Virus record (IMG/VR): IMGVR_UViG_3300024354_000016
Coordinates: 23,501-87,500 of that record
Strand: one strand, 5' to 3'
DNA from: a virus
DNA: 64,000 nucleotides
The notes beneath the pieces are model-generated. The model saw nothing but the letters and a program-made list of their open reading frames with translations. It had not been told where the DNA came from and did no database searches. Both the position numbers and the translations under genes were made by a program. This document shows positions 25,401 through 37,300 of this stretch, in pieces; the stretch's first letter is position 1, and the number at the start of each line of letters is the position of its first letter.

Positions 25401-26428
25401 AAGAAGAACTTAAAAATCTCTACAAGGCAAAACCAGAACTCATCGAAGAGCATAAGCGCTTAGTTGACGTTCTTAGAAGTGGTTCGAAGAAAGAGCAGAT
25501 CAAAGAAGCTGAGCGCCAGCTAAAAGAACTTAAAGAGATGGTCGGCAAGGCCGATCGCTGTTGGGAAGGATACGAGCCGACGCCTGGAAAGAAACCTTAT
25601 GAAAAGGGATCTTGTCAACCCGTTAAAAAAGAAGAATCATCGGGTAGAGGCTGGCAGATAAAGATTAAAAACAAACCGGGCTATCATGACGTAAAAGACG
25701 TAGTAGATATGGGGCCTCAGCAGCACAACTCGTATGTCTTGCATGACGGCACGCAAGTCCACCACGATCAGGTGGAAGATTTGACTATATCGCCAAAGCG
25801 CGGACCGGTGAATATTAGAAAAGAAGATATTGAGAAGTCTAATTATGGTCCAAAAGGCATGGATCTATACAATCCAACTGATAACATAAAGCGCAAAAGT
25901 ACCCGTACCGGCGAGGTTCGAGAAGACGTCGGTCAAAATAAAGCCGTGCGCCAATACACGTCTTCAAAGTATGGCACGGCGGCACAACAAGCTACATCTC
26001 AGGCCAAAAGTGATAAAAAGAAATCTGCCAAAAATCCTGTAAGATCAATGGCTGAGATGTCAGAGGCCGAACTTAATGCCATAAAGGCCAGATATGCAGC
26101 AAAGACCGATCTTGACGATAAGATCGTAGCCATTAAAGCTAAGTATTCACAACCTAAGGAAAAATCGTTTGACCAGCAAGTTAAAGACATAAAGCAAAAG
26201 TACGCTCAAAAACCTGAACCGTCTGAAGATCAACGGATTGGCGCCATGAAGATGAAATACACTAGTATGTTTAAATCGGATGGCATTCAAAATCTTCTTA
26301 AAGAAGTATCAGTTAGGCAGCCTACTGACGCAGAGTTTGAGGTATTATTGGATTATAATAGTAAGATTCAGCAGAATCTTGCTGATAATTCTATGGTTAA
26401 CGAAAAAGAACAAGATTTAGGGTATTGA
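25394..26428 (+). CDS. Virion-type protein with CWEGYEPTPGKK motif and IKxKY repeats
   Basis: The 344-residue product has DRCWEGYEPTPGKKPYEKGS near residue 55, a motif repeatedly seen in internal proteins of large phages. A region around residues 205-290 repeats a short unit four times (AIKARYAAK, AIKAKYSQP, DIKQKYAQK, AMKMKYTSM). AAGGAG lies six bases before the ATG at 25394, better placed than for the ATG at 25388. Function unknown. Confidence 0.65.
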   Translation: MLKEELKNLYKAKPELIEEHKRLVDVLRSGSKKEQIKEAERQLKELKEMVGKADRCWEGYEPTPGKKPYEKGSCQPVKKEESSGRGWQIKIKNKPGYHDVKDVVDMGPQQHNSYVLHDGTQVHHDQVEDLTISPKRGPVNIRKEDIEKSNYGPKGMDLYNPTDNIKRKSTRTGEVREDVGQNKAVRQYTSSKYGTAAQQATSQAKSDKKKSAKNPVRSMAEMSEAELNAIKARYAAKTDLDDKIVAIKAKYSQPKEKSFDQQVKDIKQKYAQKPEPSEDQRIGAMKMKYTSMFKSDGIQNLLKEVSVRQPTDAEFEVLLDYNSKIQQNLADNSMVNEKEQDLGY

Positions 26429-26432
26429 TAGG

Positions 26433-27182
26433 ATGCTCGAGAAGTTTTACAAAGAAATCCCGTCGCAGCTGTTTACCGCAAATGGTACATCTAACGGCGT
26501 GGTTACTATTGCATCAACTGTCTCGTTTAAACTAGGTCAGCTCGTAGTTATCCTAAATCCCAGCCAGCCGTCGGTTGCCGGCGAGATTAAGGCTATATTT
26601 TCTGAGACTCAGATGGCGATAGGTCCGCAGGGGTCTAACCCAAATATGCGAATCGATTTATCTACTTATGACATTTCATCTACCATCAGTGCACCTGAGC
26701 AACAGCGCCCAACCATAGCCACTCAGGACATTGAGCGCTTCACCTACGAAGAAGCGCCAATCGTGGCGCGCAGAAGTATAGCTGTAGACGACACTGGCAA
26801 TGTGTTGAAGTTTGTCAGAAATGCTCCAGGGGAGGCAAAAAGTTTAGCTGTTGCAGTCGATAAACTTTCGTTTACGTCGTTCAGTGAGGCTAGAGTATCT
26901 GATTCGCTTCAAGGTTCTGCGCAGGGTGCGGCTGTAATAGTTGGTCCGACGCCCGTAGAAGCTAAGGGTGGCACTACTACTCTGGCAAACCGCAAAGGCG
27001 TGTTTATTATGCCTATCGACAAAAATTTGTACATGGGGTTCGCTGACACCGTAAACGCGACCAATGGGATACCCATTTTTATCAACCAGATGGTGTACAT
27101 CCCGGCCACTGCTTCAATGAAGATTTGGTTGATGCATAGTAACGCTGGAACCGCAGAAGCTAGAGTCTGGGAGGTTGGATAA
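26433..27182 (+). CDS. Beta-rich structural-type protein, 249 residues
   Basis: The sequence is dominated by alternating hydrophobic strands (GVVTIASTVSFKLGQLVVIL ... GVFIMPIDKNLYMGF) and lacks catalytic motifs. Its stop overlaps the next ATG (TAATG). It opens a run of three structural-type genes before the fibre, so it may be a neck or fibre-attachment protein. Confidence 0.55.
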   Translation: MLEKFYKEIPSQLFTANGTSNGVVTIASTVSFKLGQLVVILNPSQPSVAGEIKAIFSETQMAIGPQGSNPNMRIDLSTYDISSTISAPEQQRPTIATQDIERFTYEEAPIVARRSIAVDDTGNVLKFVRNAPGEAKSLAVAVDKLSFTSFSEARVSDSLQGSAQGAAVIVGPTPVEAKGGTTTLANRKGVFIMPIDKNLYMGFADTVNATNGIPIFINQMVYIPATASMKIWLMHSNAGTAEARVWEVG

Positions 27183-27919
27183 TGTTCAATACGTTCTTCA
27201 CCCCGACAGCAGAATCAATACCATTTTCATCAATACTGAACGGTCTTGGCGCGACAAACCTGCAAGAAGCATTGAACAAATTAGCGTTTCTTACTCAAGC
27301 TTCAAATCTCCTCAACCAAGACGGCGATATTGTCTTGCGCATCGGTGCTTCGCCAACGTCTGTCGTCCTTCCAAGTCCAGTTGGACGCTGGAAAATCACG
27401 GCAACCGACGAGGGCGAGATCGTATCGGAGTTGCTTTCCGATGAAGAAGTCGGCGTAGTAACTTACTGGCGATTTAAAAGAAAAGATGGTTCTATAGCAG
27501 CTATTGAGATCGATGAAGATGGCGAAGTTATTATGGTGAATCCGCCAGATACCAACGGCGTTGACATCGCCACTATTTTTCTTCAAAGCCCTTCTGGCTA
27601 CATATTTGCTTTAAGCGTCTCTGATGATGGCGAATTCATCACCGGCACCGCTTCCAATCCGTTCCCTTCGTTCAAGATTGTAAATCAAACTGATCAAGTG
27701 TTATTTAGCACTGTTCAGCAAAATGATCTTGCTTTAAATTATATGCCCGTGTACGATATAGCAAGTTTGCCCCTGTCCCCTGTTGGTATAAACAATACGA
27801 CGCCGTGGATATTCGTTAAGGATGGCGAGGTTCAAAAGCCAGCCTATTTCGATGGTCAGGTGTGGCGCTACTTTAACACAGACGCGCCAGTTATAACGTC
27901 AGGTGACGGAAATGCCTAA
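27182..27919 (+). CDS. Structural-type protein, 245 residues, fibre-associated by position
   Basis: An N-terminal helix (LNGLGATNLQEALNKLAFL) is common in phage fibre connectors. Beta-rich repeats follow (WRFKRKDGSIAAIEIDEDGE) and a C-terminal PAYFDGQVWRYFNTDAP, a motif style common in fibre and tip proteins. It overlaps the next gene by eight bases. Confidence 0.55.
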   Translation: MFNTFFTPTAESIPFSSILNGLGATNLQEALNKLAFLTQASNLLNQDGDIVLRIGASPTSVVLPSPVGRWKITATDEGEIVSELLSDEEVGVVTYWRFKRKDGSIAAIEIDEDGEVIMVNPPDTNGVDIATIFLQSPSGYIFALSVSDDGEFITGTASNPFPSFKIVNQTDQVLFSTVQQNDLALNYMPVYDIASLPLSPVGINNTTPWIFVKDGEVQKPAYFDGQVWRYFNTDAPVITSGDGNA

Positions 27920-28313
27920 AAAAGTTCACATCGCTAGACAAGAAGAAACAATTCAAGAAAAAGGCCTGCAGATCCGCACGGCGGATCCCGCTACGCCATC
28001 TGAGGGTCAACTTTGGCTAAATTTAGCCAATAATTCTATTAATGTTGCCAAGTCTGGCGGTATAGTAAAACTCAACGACGCCTCGTACACCGAGACGGTT
28101 GTCATAACCGGCGTTAATCTGCTTACTAAAACTTTGATACTTTCAAAAATAGTACAAAACCCTTCAAGGACTAAGATTTTTCCAGAAGGTGGCCCAGCGC
28201 AGATATATGCTACAGATTTTACGGTCGTGTCTCCTAACATAATTATGTGGGGAAACATGGGCTTAGACGGACTTCTAGAGATCGGAGACATTCTCGTGAT
28301 AGAATATTCCTAG
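27912..28313 (+). CDS. Structural-type protein, 133 residues
   Basis: The ATG at 27912 has AGGTG seven bases upstream. Residues 25-40 (ADPATPSEGQLWLNLANN) are a typical phage fibre/baseplate phrase. The C-terminal half is beta-rich and ends GDILVIEYS, resembling the end of the long fibre (GDIVRVMYRYQG), so the two may share a terminal fold. Confidence 0.55.
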   Translation: MPKKVHIARQEETIQEKGLQIRTADPATPSEGQLWLNLANNSINVAKSGGIVKLNDASYTETVVITGVNLLTKTLILSKIVQNPSRTKIFPEGGPAQIYATDFTVVSPNIIMWGNMGLDGLLEIGDILVIEYS

Positions 28314-28339
28314 TGCACTAACAACTAGGAGAATCTAGC

Positions 28340-31261
28340 ATGTCTCAGATTAAAAAGAAGTTTATTGAGAATAATGCAATCGACGGATCCAAACTGCAAC
28401 TGCTTAATGGTCAAGCAGTTCGCGCCGTTGATACAACCGGTGCTGACCGTGATCTTTTCTACTTTAACAGCAGTAACGAGTGGCAATTTAGTATCACTCC
28501 AAAGCTGTCCGTCGACCCTCAAGGCGCTAACGACCTCGTTCGTAAAAACTACGTTGATGCTGAAATTTCTGCCGAAGCCTCAGCGCGCGCTTCTGCTATT
28601 TCTAGTCTTCAAAGCTCAATGGAGTCTGCTGACTCCGCCATGGACGCTCGTCTAGACGTCATCGAAGGCGGAAACACCGTCGTTGGCTCTATCGCTAAAG
28701 CTCAAAAAGACGCTCAAGACTACGCCGACCAAAAGATCGCCGACCTTATCAATGGCGCTCCTGGCGTACTTGATACCCTTAAGGAATTAAGCGACGCTCT
28801 TGGCGGTGATGAAAATTTCGCAACCACGATCGCTAACCAGCTTGCTAGCATCGAATCTAGCATCACCAATCTCGAGAACGCTAGCTCTGGCGATCTTGCC
28901 GCTGAAGAAGCTGCAAGAATGGCAGCCGATGAGGCCCTTGATGCCCGCCTCGATATTCTCGAAGGCGCTGATAGTGTTGAAGGTTCTGTTGCTAAAGCTT
29001 TGAAAGATGCTAAAGATTACACTGATGCCGAAGTTCTTGCTGAGCAAAACGCTCGCGAGACTGCAGTTTCTAACGAAGCTGCTGCCCGCCAATCTGCAGA
29101 CGACGCAATGGATGCTCGTCTTGACATCATCGAAGGTGGCGTTGCGGTCGAAGGCTCAGTTGCTAAGGCTCTATTCGACGCCAAAGCCTACACTGACGCT
29201 GAAGTTGCTGACGAAGCTGCTGCCCGCCAATCTGCAGACGACGCAATGGATGCTCGTCTCGATGTCCTCGAGGGAGCTGACACCGTTGCTGGTTCCGTCG
29301 CTAAGGCTCTTAAGGACGCTAAAGACTATACTGATAGCGAGGTCTCTGCTGAAGAATCTGCTCGTATCGCCGCAGTCTCTGCTGAAGAATCTGCTCGTAT
29401 CGCTGCTGATGATGCGATGGACGCTCGCCTCGACGTCCTTGAAGGTGCTGACACCGTAGAGGGTTCGGTTGCTAAAGCTGAAAAAGACGCCAAAGATTAC
29501 ACCGACGCCCGCGAAGCAGTCCTGCAAAGTCAAATTGACCAGCTTGACGGCTACACCCTTGACCTGCGTGGCGACCTCGATCAAGAGATCCTTGACCGCG
29601 CTGCCGCTGTTTCTGCTGAAGAATCTGCACGTCAAGCCGCTGTTTCTGCTGAGCAGTCTGCTCGTGAAGCTGCTGACTCTGCTCTTGACGCTCGTCTCGA
29701 TATCCTTGAAGGCGCCGACAGTGTAGCCGGTTCGGTTGCTAAAGCTCTTAAGGATGCTAAAGATTACACCGATGCTGAAGTTTCTGCTGAAGAAGCTGCC
29801 CGCATCGCTGGCGATGACGCCCTTGACGCTCGCTTGGACGTGCTCGAAGGCGATCAAAACACCGCTGGCTCTGTCGCTAAGGCTTTGAAAGATGCTAAAG
29901 ACTACACGGACACCCGCGTAGCTGAAATCATCGACATGGCTCCTGGCGCGCTAGACACCTTGAACGAACTCGCTGCCGCTCTTGGCGATGACGCCAACTA
30001 TGCTGCTACGATTTCTGGAGAACTGGCTTCTATCAACGCTGCCATCGATGCCCTCGAATCCTCCAGTGGGGCCGATCTTTCTGCTGAAGAAGCTGCTCGT
30101 ATTGCTGCAGATGATGCCCTTGATGCTCGCTTGGACATCATCGAAGGTGCAGATAGCGTTGTTGGTTCGGTTGCTAAAGCTCTTAAGGATGCTAAAGATT
30201 ACACCGATGCTGAAGTTTCTGCCGAAGAATCTCGCGCTATGGCTGCCGAAGGTGTGCTCCAAGGTAACATTGACGCCGAAGAATCTCGCGCTATGGCTGC
30301 CGAAGGTGTGCTCCAAGGTAACATTGACGCCGAGCAGTCTGCTCGTGAATCCGCTGACTCCGCTCTTGATGCCCGTCTCGATGTCCTCGAAGGTGCAGAT
30401 AGCGTTGTTGGTTCGGTTGCTAAAGCTCTTAAAGACGCTAAAGATTATACTGATTCCGAAGTTTCTGCTGAAGAAGCTGCCCGCATCGCCGGTGACACTG
30501 CGCTTCAAACCGATCTTAACACTGAAGCTGCTACTAGACTAGCTGCTGATAACGCCCTTGATGCCCGTCTCGACGTGCTTGAAGGTGCAGACAGCGTTGC
30601 TGGTTCTGTTGCTAAAGCTCTTAAAGACGCTAAAGATTATACTGATTCCGAAGTTTCTGCTGAAGAAACTCGTGCTCTTGCTGCCGAAGGTGTACTGCAA
30701 AGCAACATCGATGCCGAAGAGTCTGCTCGCATTGCCGCGATTAACTCTGAAGCATCTACGCGCGCCGCTGCCGACGATCTTCTCCAAGACAACTTGGATG
30801 CAGAAGTATCCGCTCGCGAATCTGCTGATAACGCCCTTGACGCTCGTTTGGATATCCTTGAGGGCGCAGACAGCGTTGCTGGTTCGGTTGCTAAAGCTCT
30901 CAAAGACGCCAAAGATTACACCGACAGCGAAGTTGCCAATGAAGCTTCCGAGCGCACAACCGCTGACAATGCTCTTCAAGATCAGATCGACACGATTAAC
31001 GCCGTTGTCCATGAAAAAGAGAAGTTTGTGCTCGCAAGCGCTGACGTATCTAATGGCTACATTAATCTGGCCCACATGGCAATCGAAAAGTCTATCATGG
31101 TCACTGTTGATCGTCTAGTTGCTCATGCTGGCGACGATTACACCTTGTCCGTGGTTGGCGGTGTAACCAGAATCACCTTCGCTGGAAGTCTTGCTCAGAA
31201 CGGCGACGAAGAGTTAATGATTGGTGACATTGTTCGCGTAATGTATCGTTACCAAGGCTAA
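28340..31261 (+). CDS. Long repeat-rich tail fibre
   Basis: The 973-residue protein is a trimeric coiled-coil-type fibre. An N-terminal cap (residues 1-75) is followed by about a dozen copies of a 40-60 residue unit built on ARLDVLEGADSVAGSVAKAL and KDAKDYTDAEVSAEESAR. Two non-repeat inserts of the type GVLDTLKELSDALGGDENFA occur. A 90-residue beta C-terminus (SIMVTVDRLVAHAGDDYTL) may be the tip. Codon bias is strong and the DNA is recombination-prone (an exact 54-base duplication at 30221). Confidence 0.85.
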   Translation: MSQIKKKFIENNAIDGSKLQLLNGQAVRAVDTTGADRDLFYFNSSNEWQFSITPKLSVDPQGANDLVRKNYVDAEISAEASARASAISSLQSSMESADSAMDARLDVIEGGNTVVGSIAKAQKDAQDYADQKIADLINGAPGVLDTLKELSDALGGDENFATTIANQLASIESSITNLENASSGDLAAEEAARMAADEALDARLDILEGADSVEGSVAKALKDAKDYTDAEVLAEQNARETAVSNEAAARQSADDAMDARLDIIEGGVAVEGSVAKALFDAKAYTDAEVADEAAARQSADDAMDARLDVLEGADTVAGSVAKALKDAKDYTDSEVSAEESARIAAVSAEESARIAADDAMDARLDVLEGADTVEGSVAKAEKDAKDYTDAREAVLQSQIDQLDGYTLDLRGDLDQEILDRAAAVSAEESARQAAVSAEQSAREAADSALDARLDILEGADSVAGSVAKALKDAKDYTDAEVSAEEAARIAGDDALDARLDVLEGDQNTAGSVAKALKDAKDYTDTRVAEIIDMAPGALDTLNELAAALGDDANYAATISGELASINAAIDALESSSGADLSAEEAARIAADDALDARLDIIEGADSVVGSVAKALKDAKDYTDAEVSAEESRAMAAEGVLQGNIDAEESRAMAAEGVLQGNIDAEQSARESADSALDARLDVLEGADSVVGSVAKALKDAKDYTDSEVSAEEAARIAGDTALQTDLNTEAATRLAADNALDARLDVLEGADSVAGSVAKALKDAKDYTDSEVSAEETRALAAEGVLQSNIDAEESARIAAINSEASTRAAADDLLQDNLDAEVSARESADNALDARLDILEGADSVAGSVAKALKDAKDYTDSEVANEASERTTADNALQDQIDTINAVVHEKEKFVLASADVSNGYINLAHMAIEKSIMVTVDRLVAHAGDDYTLSVVGGVTRITFAGSLAQNGDEELMIGDIVRVMYRYQG
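30221..30328 (+). repeat. Exact 54-base tandem duplication in the fibre gene
   Basis: Two identical 54-base copies (30221-30274 and 30275-30328) encode the same 18-residue unit, starting AEESRAMAAEG. The absence of any silent difference indicates a recent duplication or gene-conversion event. Confidence 0.9.
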
Positions 31262-31276
31262 TTTAAAGTTATTTTA

Positions 31277-31339
31277 GCGGATGTGTGAGAGAGCATCCGC
31301 GCCAGTTTAAGCGATGGACCGGCCTTAATTGGCCGGTCC
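31277..31339 (+). terminator. Two consecutive hairpins after the fibre gene
   Basis: The first stem pairs GCGGATG (31277-31283) with CATCCGC (31294-31300). The second pairs GGACCGGCC (31316-31324) with GGCCGGTCC (31331-31339) around a six-base loop. Neither is followed by a T-run, so termination would be inefficient or the structures may protect mRNA ends. Confidence 0.5.
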
Positions 31340-31394
31340 CCTTCCTAGGTTTGCATCTAAATTAAACTCTTACTTCCTGAAAAGGAATCTTTAT

Positions 31395-34300
31395 ATGCCC
31401 TCGTTTAATACTTTAACGTCATCTCTCGTTTTAAATGATTCTTTACTAACCAACGCTCAACCGACATCGATTTCTGTTTCGACAGACGGAAGACGTTTTG
31501 TGTTGGGATCTTTTAGCGGAATGCGCGTATACGTTAGAGAAAGCGATAGCGCTACGCAGAGTTCACTTGTGGCCACGGTTCTTGGCGATAACTCCGCAGC
31601 CGATGGTGATGTTTTGGTTGCCATGTCGCCAGACGGCTCAACAGTGGCTGCAAAATTTGAGGGCGCAACGCAAGATTCTATCAAAATTTACGCCCTCAAC
31701 ATGACGAGTGCCACAACCGGAAGCCTAACGCTTCAAGCCACGTTCACCAGTTCGATTCGCGGATTTGGCGAGTCCTTATCTTTTTCCGACAGCGGAAACG
31801 TGTTGGCTGTCGGTTTTCCTGGCGCAACTATCACAAACAATCAGTCGCAGAGCGTTGACAATTCTGGCTCTGTTCTTGTTTATTCTAGATCTGGCAGCAC
31901 TTGGGCCCTCTCCAACACGATATCAAACCCAAACCAAGGTTTGGAAGATTATTTTGGATACGATGTTTCGCTTTCAAATGACGGTTCTACTTTGGCAATT
32001 GGTTCTGTTGGCGAAGACAACCCATCCGCCACAAGAACTGGTGCAGTTTATATATATAATTTAAGCACTAATTCGCTTGTTAAGAAAATCACAGCAGATG
32101 AGTGCGATGCAGGAACTTACTTTGGTAGTTCTGTATCTATGGCAGGAAACGGCCAGCGACTCGCAATCGGTGCAGCTGGAAAAGACGACACGGAATACTC
32201 TGTCGCGGCCAGCGTGGATTATGGTTCAAACTTAAACAAACCGCTCGTTGTTTATAAGTTATCAGCTGGCGTTTGGTCTCTTGATTCCAATTCCTTCATG
32301 ACGTCGCTTTCTGTGTATTTTTATAACATAATCGACGTCAAGATGTCTGTAAATTCAAACTCTGTAGCAGTAATATATTCTGCTAGCTATACGTCTTACG
32401 GTCGAACAGCAAAAGATTACTTTTATTACAACGTTTTTGATTACGATGGCGCTCAGTGGACTGGAAGCGACACAGTATTAGATGGCGCTAACTATTCTTT
32501 AGGGTATTCTTCTAAACCAGCGCGCGTCTTTTTGCCTAATTTTACCGCAAGCTCTGCTGGCGCTGTTTCTTTAATCCAAGTTTCTGGACTGTCTGATCTT
32601 ATTTCTCCAACGATTTCCGACTCCTCTATTGTCGCTAAAGATCAAACATACTCTTCTATCACCTTAAGATGGTCTGCTGCGGTAGACGACATCTCGTCTG
32701 CGTCAAGTATGCGCTACGATATCCGCTACTCTTCCTCTAACAATATGTCAACTCTGGCACTCGCTGAGGCAAATGGCACTCTTTCGCAAACTGTGACCGG
32801 TGTGAGCTCGTCTGTAATAGAAGCAACCGTATCCGATCTTGCTCTGAACTCCACATACTATTTCACAATTATCGGTCGCGATTTAGCTAACAACAAAGTT
32901 AAATACGACACTATATCAAGCGCCACCCTGGCCGACTTGACGCCGCCCATACCTGTTACCGACGGCGCCCCAATATCTTACACATCAACAAAAACTAGTG
33001 TAACTCTTACATGGCCGCTTGCAAGCGATAACGTCACCCAGCAGCCGCTAATTCAGTATGCAGTTTATAGTGTGCCAATTTTTACGGCAGGTTACACCGG
33101 TAGCGTTGCCACAACGGAATCAATGGGTACGCTATTGATGCCGTACACAGCAAATATAGCGACATACACAGATTCCTCTCTTCTCCCCGGTAGTTTGTAT
33201 GGCTACAACGTTATAGCTAAGGATGCGTCCGGCAATAAGGTAGCTTATAATCCAGTTGGCGCAACCACGCAGGCTGATGATATCGCGCCAACCGTATCGA
33301 ACGCGTCGCTGTCTTTCAGTGAGCACTCTTTCACTGGATACAAAATAACTTGGAACTCTGCTTCTGACGACTTTTCTTCTAGAACCAGCATCTATTATTT
33401 AGTTTATGAATCTAGTTCTAATAACATTAGCACTGTTGCAGCCGCAGAATCAAATGGCACAGCGATAGCTCAGTTCTTTGGTGCTGACACTGCTTCACAG
33501 TTTTTTAGCGTTACAGGTAAATCTGTAAACTCCACCAAATACTATAACGTAATCGCCAGGGACGCCGCAGGAAACAAGCTTGCATATACGTCTGCCTCTG
33601 TTAGTACGCTCGCAGATACAACTGGTCCAACTTACAGCTCTCAGCCAACCGCTACGGCAGACTACAATTCAATCACTGTTTCCTACTCGGCCGCCCAGGA
33701 CGATCTCACTTCTTCTCAAAACATACAATATGCCTTATATAGAGTGCCCACCAGCTCAACTAGTATAGCTTACATTGAGCAGTACGGGATCTTAGCAAGA
33801 GATTATATAGCCAGCACTTCTGATATCGTCGTGCCGAATTTAAACTCCGGCACTACGTATCATTTTGCTCTTATTGGAAAAGATGAAGCCGGCAATAAAA
33901 CACTATACTCGTCTTTCTCAAAGACAACTCAGCAAGACGCTGTGCCACCAGTGCCGGGTGCAAGTGGTTTTATTACAAAATCCAATGTAACATCTTTTGG
34001 TTTTACGATGTCGTGGTCTCGAGCCACAGACGACATAACCAACTCGCTTGATCTAGAGTATGCCTTATACTATAGTTCTGATGAATCTAATTTAGGTTCG
34101 TTAGATGCAATTTCTGCGCCTGGATCTAGCGCGGCATTTGAAATTCCTTTCACTAAAGATTTGGTGACCGCAAATATCAGCCTAGTCGCGTCATTAACGC
34201 GTTACTATACTGTTGTTGTGCGCGATTCCCGTGGGAATAAGGCAAAATATCAAACTGTCAGCAGCAGAAACTCGTCAGATATTTCGGCTCCAGTTCCAGG

Positions 34301-37300
34301 AAACTCAGGAATTTTGACGTTAACGCCTAATGGATATAGCGCTGTCACGATTCAGCATGGACTGGCTCTTGATAATTTTTCGCACTTTTCACAAAATCAA
34401 TACAAGATCGTAATTTCTCCGCTAAACAACATATCTACGGTTGCGGATGCAGAAGCTAACGGTATTGTGGTACGCGATTGGGCTACATTTACCAACGGCG
34501 GTTTTTACGACGTAATCGTGCCTGTACCCGGTCAATTTTATTTCTTTAATGTTATCGTAAGAGACACCGAGGGTAATAAGGCCGCATACGTGTCGAAAGC
34601 AGGCAGATCGCAAGTTGATGTCACCGCTCCTTCGGTAAGCAATTCAAACATATCTTTAATAACAAATTCCATTTCTTCTCCACTTTCTATGTCGCCCACT
34701 GTAAAGATAAGTTGGAATGCCGCAACGGACAATCAGACATCGCAAGGCAATATCAAATATTCCGTATACATTGCGCCTGGCAGCCCTTCGATGTCGACCG
34801 TTCAAGAGATCGAAAGCATCACCAATGTAAGACGCTGGGTTGTGATGGGCACCGATGGAACTGAATTTCAATTTCCAGATGCGACCGCCGCAATGAGTAC
34901 GCAGTATTCTGTAAACATTGTCGCAGAAGACTCTTTGGGCAATAAAACCGCGTATTCTAAAATTACATTTACTACGCCGGGTGATATTTACCCACCAATA
35001 CTGAACAATTCCACGTTATTAACTCTTGTAAACAGAACGCCAAACAGTATCAAAGTTTCGTGGGGTCAAGCAACGGATATTCATTCCCCATCTACCGTAC
35101 AGTATGATCTTTATTACTCCACTTCTAACAATATCGGCAGCGTGTCAAATATATTGGCAAACGGGATATTAGTTATATCTGGTACTTATAGTGGATTGGG
35201 TATAGCTGCGACAAATGGCTACACAATTACCGGTTTAACAGATGGAACTCCGTATTATATTAACGTAATCGCACGCGACGGGGCTGGAAACAGAACTGCG
35301 TATACAGGTTTGGCTACGTCCACGCTTAATGAAAACATTCCGCCGGTAATTGCGCCGCTCTCGCTGAGCACCGGTAGCGTAACCGATACCACAATATCGT
35401 TGACGTGGGGATTGGCAACAGACAACAAGACGGCTTCCAACCTGTTAGAGTATGCAGTGTATCGTTCAACCAGTCAAATGTCGCAAACAGTTGCGTCTGT
35501 CGAAGCTGGCACTAAGATTCTCGATTGGACTGTTAACACCGGCAGCTATACGGCAACCGAACTGAATAGAAACACTCGTTACTTCTTTGGCGTTGTTGTT
35601 CGAGATCAAGCTGGCAATAAATCAGTTTATGCACCAGTGAATGCGCTAACACTTAACGACACCTCCGCACCTGTTGTTCCTGGTGTCGGCAATATCGAGA
35701 TTACTCACGTTGGCTATAATTACATCAACTTAAACGCAACTGTCGCTGTTGATAACGTTACGCCCATACAAAACGTAATTTATCGCGTATACCGCTCGTC
35801 TAGTAACAATATTTCAACTGTTGCTCAGATGATTTCAAACGGCACCTACGTCGGCAATGCTGTTGTAGTCCCGTGGATTAATCCGTATACGTATGAGTTA
35901 ATTTACAATTCAACTCGCTATGTCCAGTTCCGTGATTCTAATCTGCCTGGCAATACTGGTTTTTACTACAACATCATGGCAGTCGACGCTGCTGGTAATA
36001 GATCCGGGTATGCGTCAGTGTTTGCAAAAACATCCTCTCAGTGGGTTGCACCTGTCGTCGGCAATAGCGGCAAGATTAACGTTGTCGTTGCCGGATCTGG
36101 CTCATTAAATCTATCTTGGTCTCCCGCATCTGATGAATCTCAAGCGGCCTCATCTCTTGAGTATGCTGTTTACTATGCGACTCGTAAAACTAATGCTTTT
36201 TTGAAAAATGAATTCCCTGCGATGAACAACGCTGATAACATTGAGGTACATGTTCAGCAGGGACTGGTTACACAAGCATCACCGTACACTCAGGGCATGA
36301 CGTCGTTCACGATCACCAACCTTCTTCCCGCCACTGAATATATGGTGAACGTAGTTGTCAGAGATGCCACTGCGGCACATACCACATACAATGCGGCTAG
36401 GGTTTGGACATTTAATGACACTAGTGCGCCAACGCCAGGGGTAAGCGGAGCTCTTACAACTAGCTACGTTAATGAATCTAGTTTTGTTTTAGGGTGGAAT
36501 AAGGCTTCTGACGATTATTCTGCTCAGAATCGTCTACGTTATGAAGTTCGCGTATCTACGCAAAATAACATAAACACGGTTGATACATTTAAAAATGGCA
36601 TAATTGCTATGCCTTTCACGTCGGATGTGAATACAGCGACCGTTGCCGGGTTGATGCCTAATACTACTTACTATGCAAACGTTATGGTCATGGACGTCGC
36701 CGGTAACAAAGCGGTATACCAAACCACAACGGTGGCAACATCTGCAGACGTTTCTGGTCCGCTGCTGCCTTCAAACAGTTCGTTGACATTTAGTCAGATT
36801 GAAAAACAACAGCTTCGCGTGTCTTGGGTTAAGGCAACTGATAAGTCAACACCACAAGATGAGATACAATACGCGGTGTATATGTCTCAACTTCTTACGG
36901 CTGTTGCAAGCGTAAATCAAATGGAATCGGCTTCAGTTTTGGTGCAAGATTATTTAGCAGACGTGTCGTATGCTATAATAACCGATCTTGAACCTGGAAC
37001 TCAGTACTTCTTTAATGTTGTTGCGAAGGATGAGTTTGGAAACAAAACAGCATACACAGCTGGAGCCGTATACACTGCAGCAGATGTCACCCCGCCTGTA
37101 CCTGGCGCTAATGGTGCTATTTTGACTACTGGCATAACGCAAACGTCCGTTTCGTTGTCTTGGTCGCCTGCGTCTGATGACGTCGATGTTAATTCAGATT
37201 TTGAATACAGGCTCTATAGATCGCTAAGTAATAACATTACCACTGTCGCTCAGGCAAAAACAAACGGAACATTTTGTGCTTTATTTGTAAACGGTGAAAC

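Noticed and set aside
28650-30950. Regularly spaced repeats that might be read as a CRISPR-like array
   Set aside because: The repeats are imperfect, in frame, of varied spacing and encode the coiled-coil units of the fibre.
29171-31118. Long open frames on both strands inside the fibre gene
   Set aside because: They follow the repeat period of the fibre and disappear outside it; they are codon-bias shadows of a repetitive gene.
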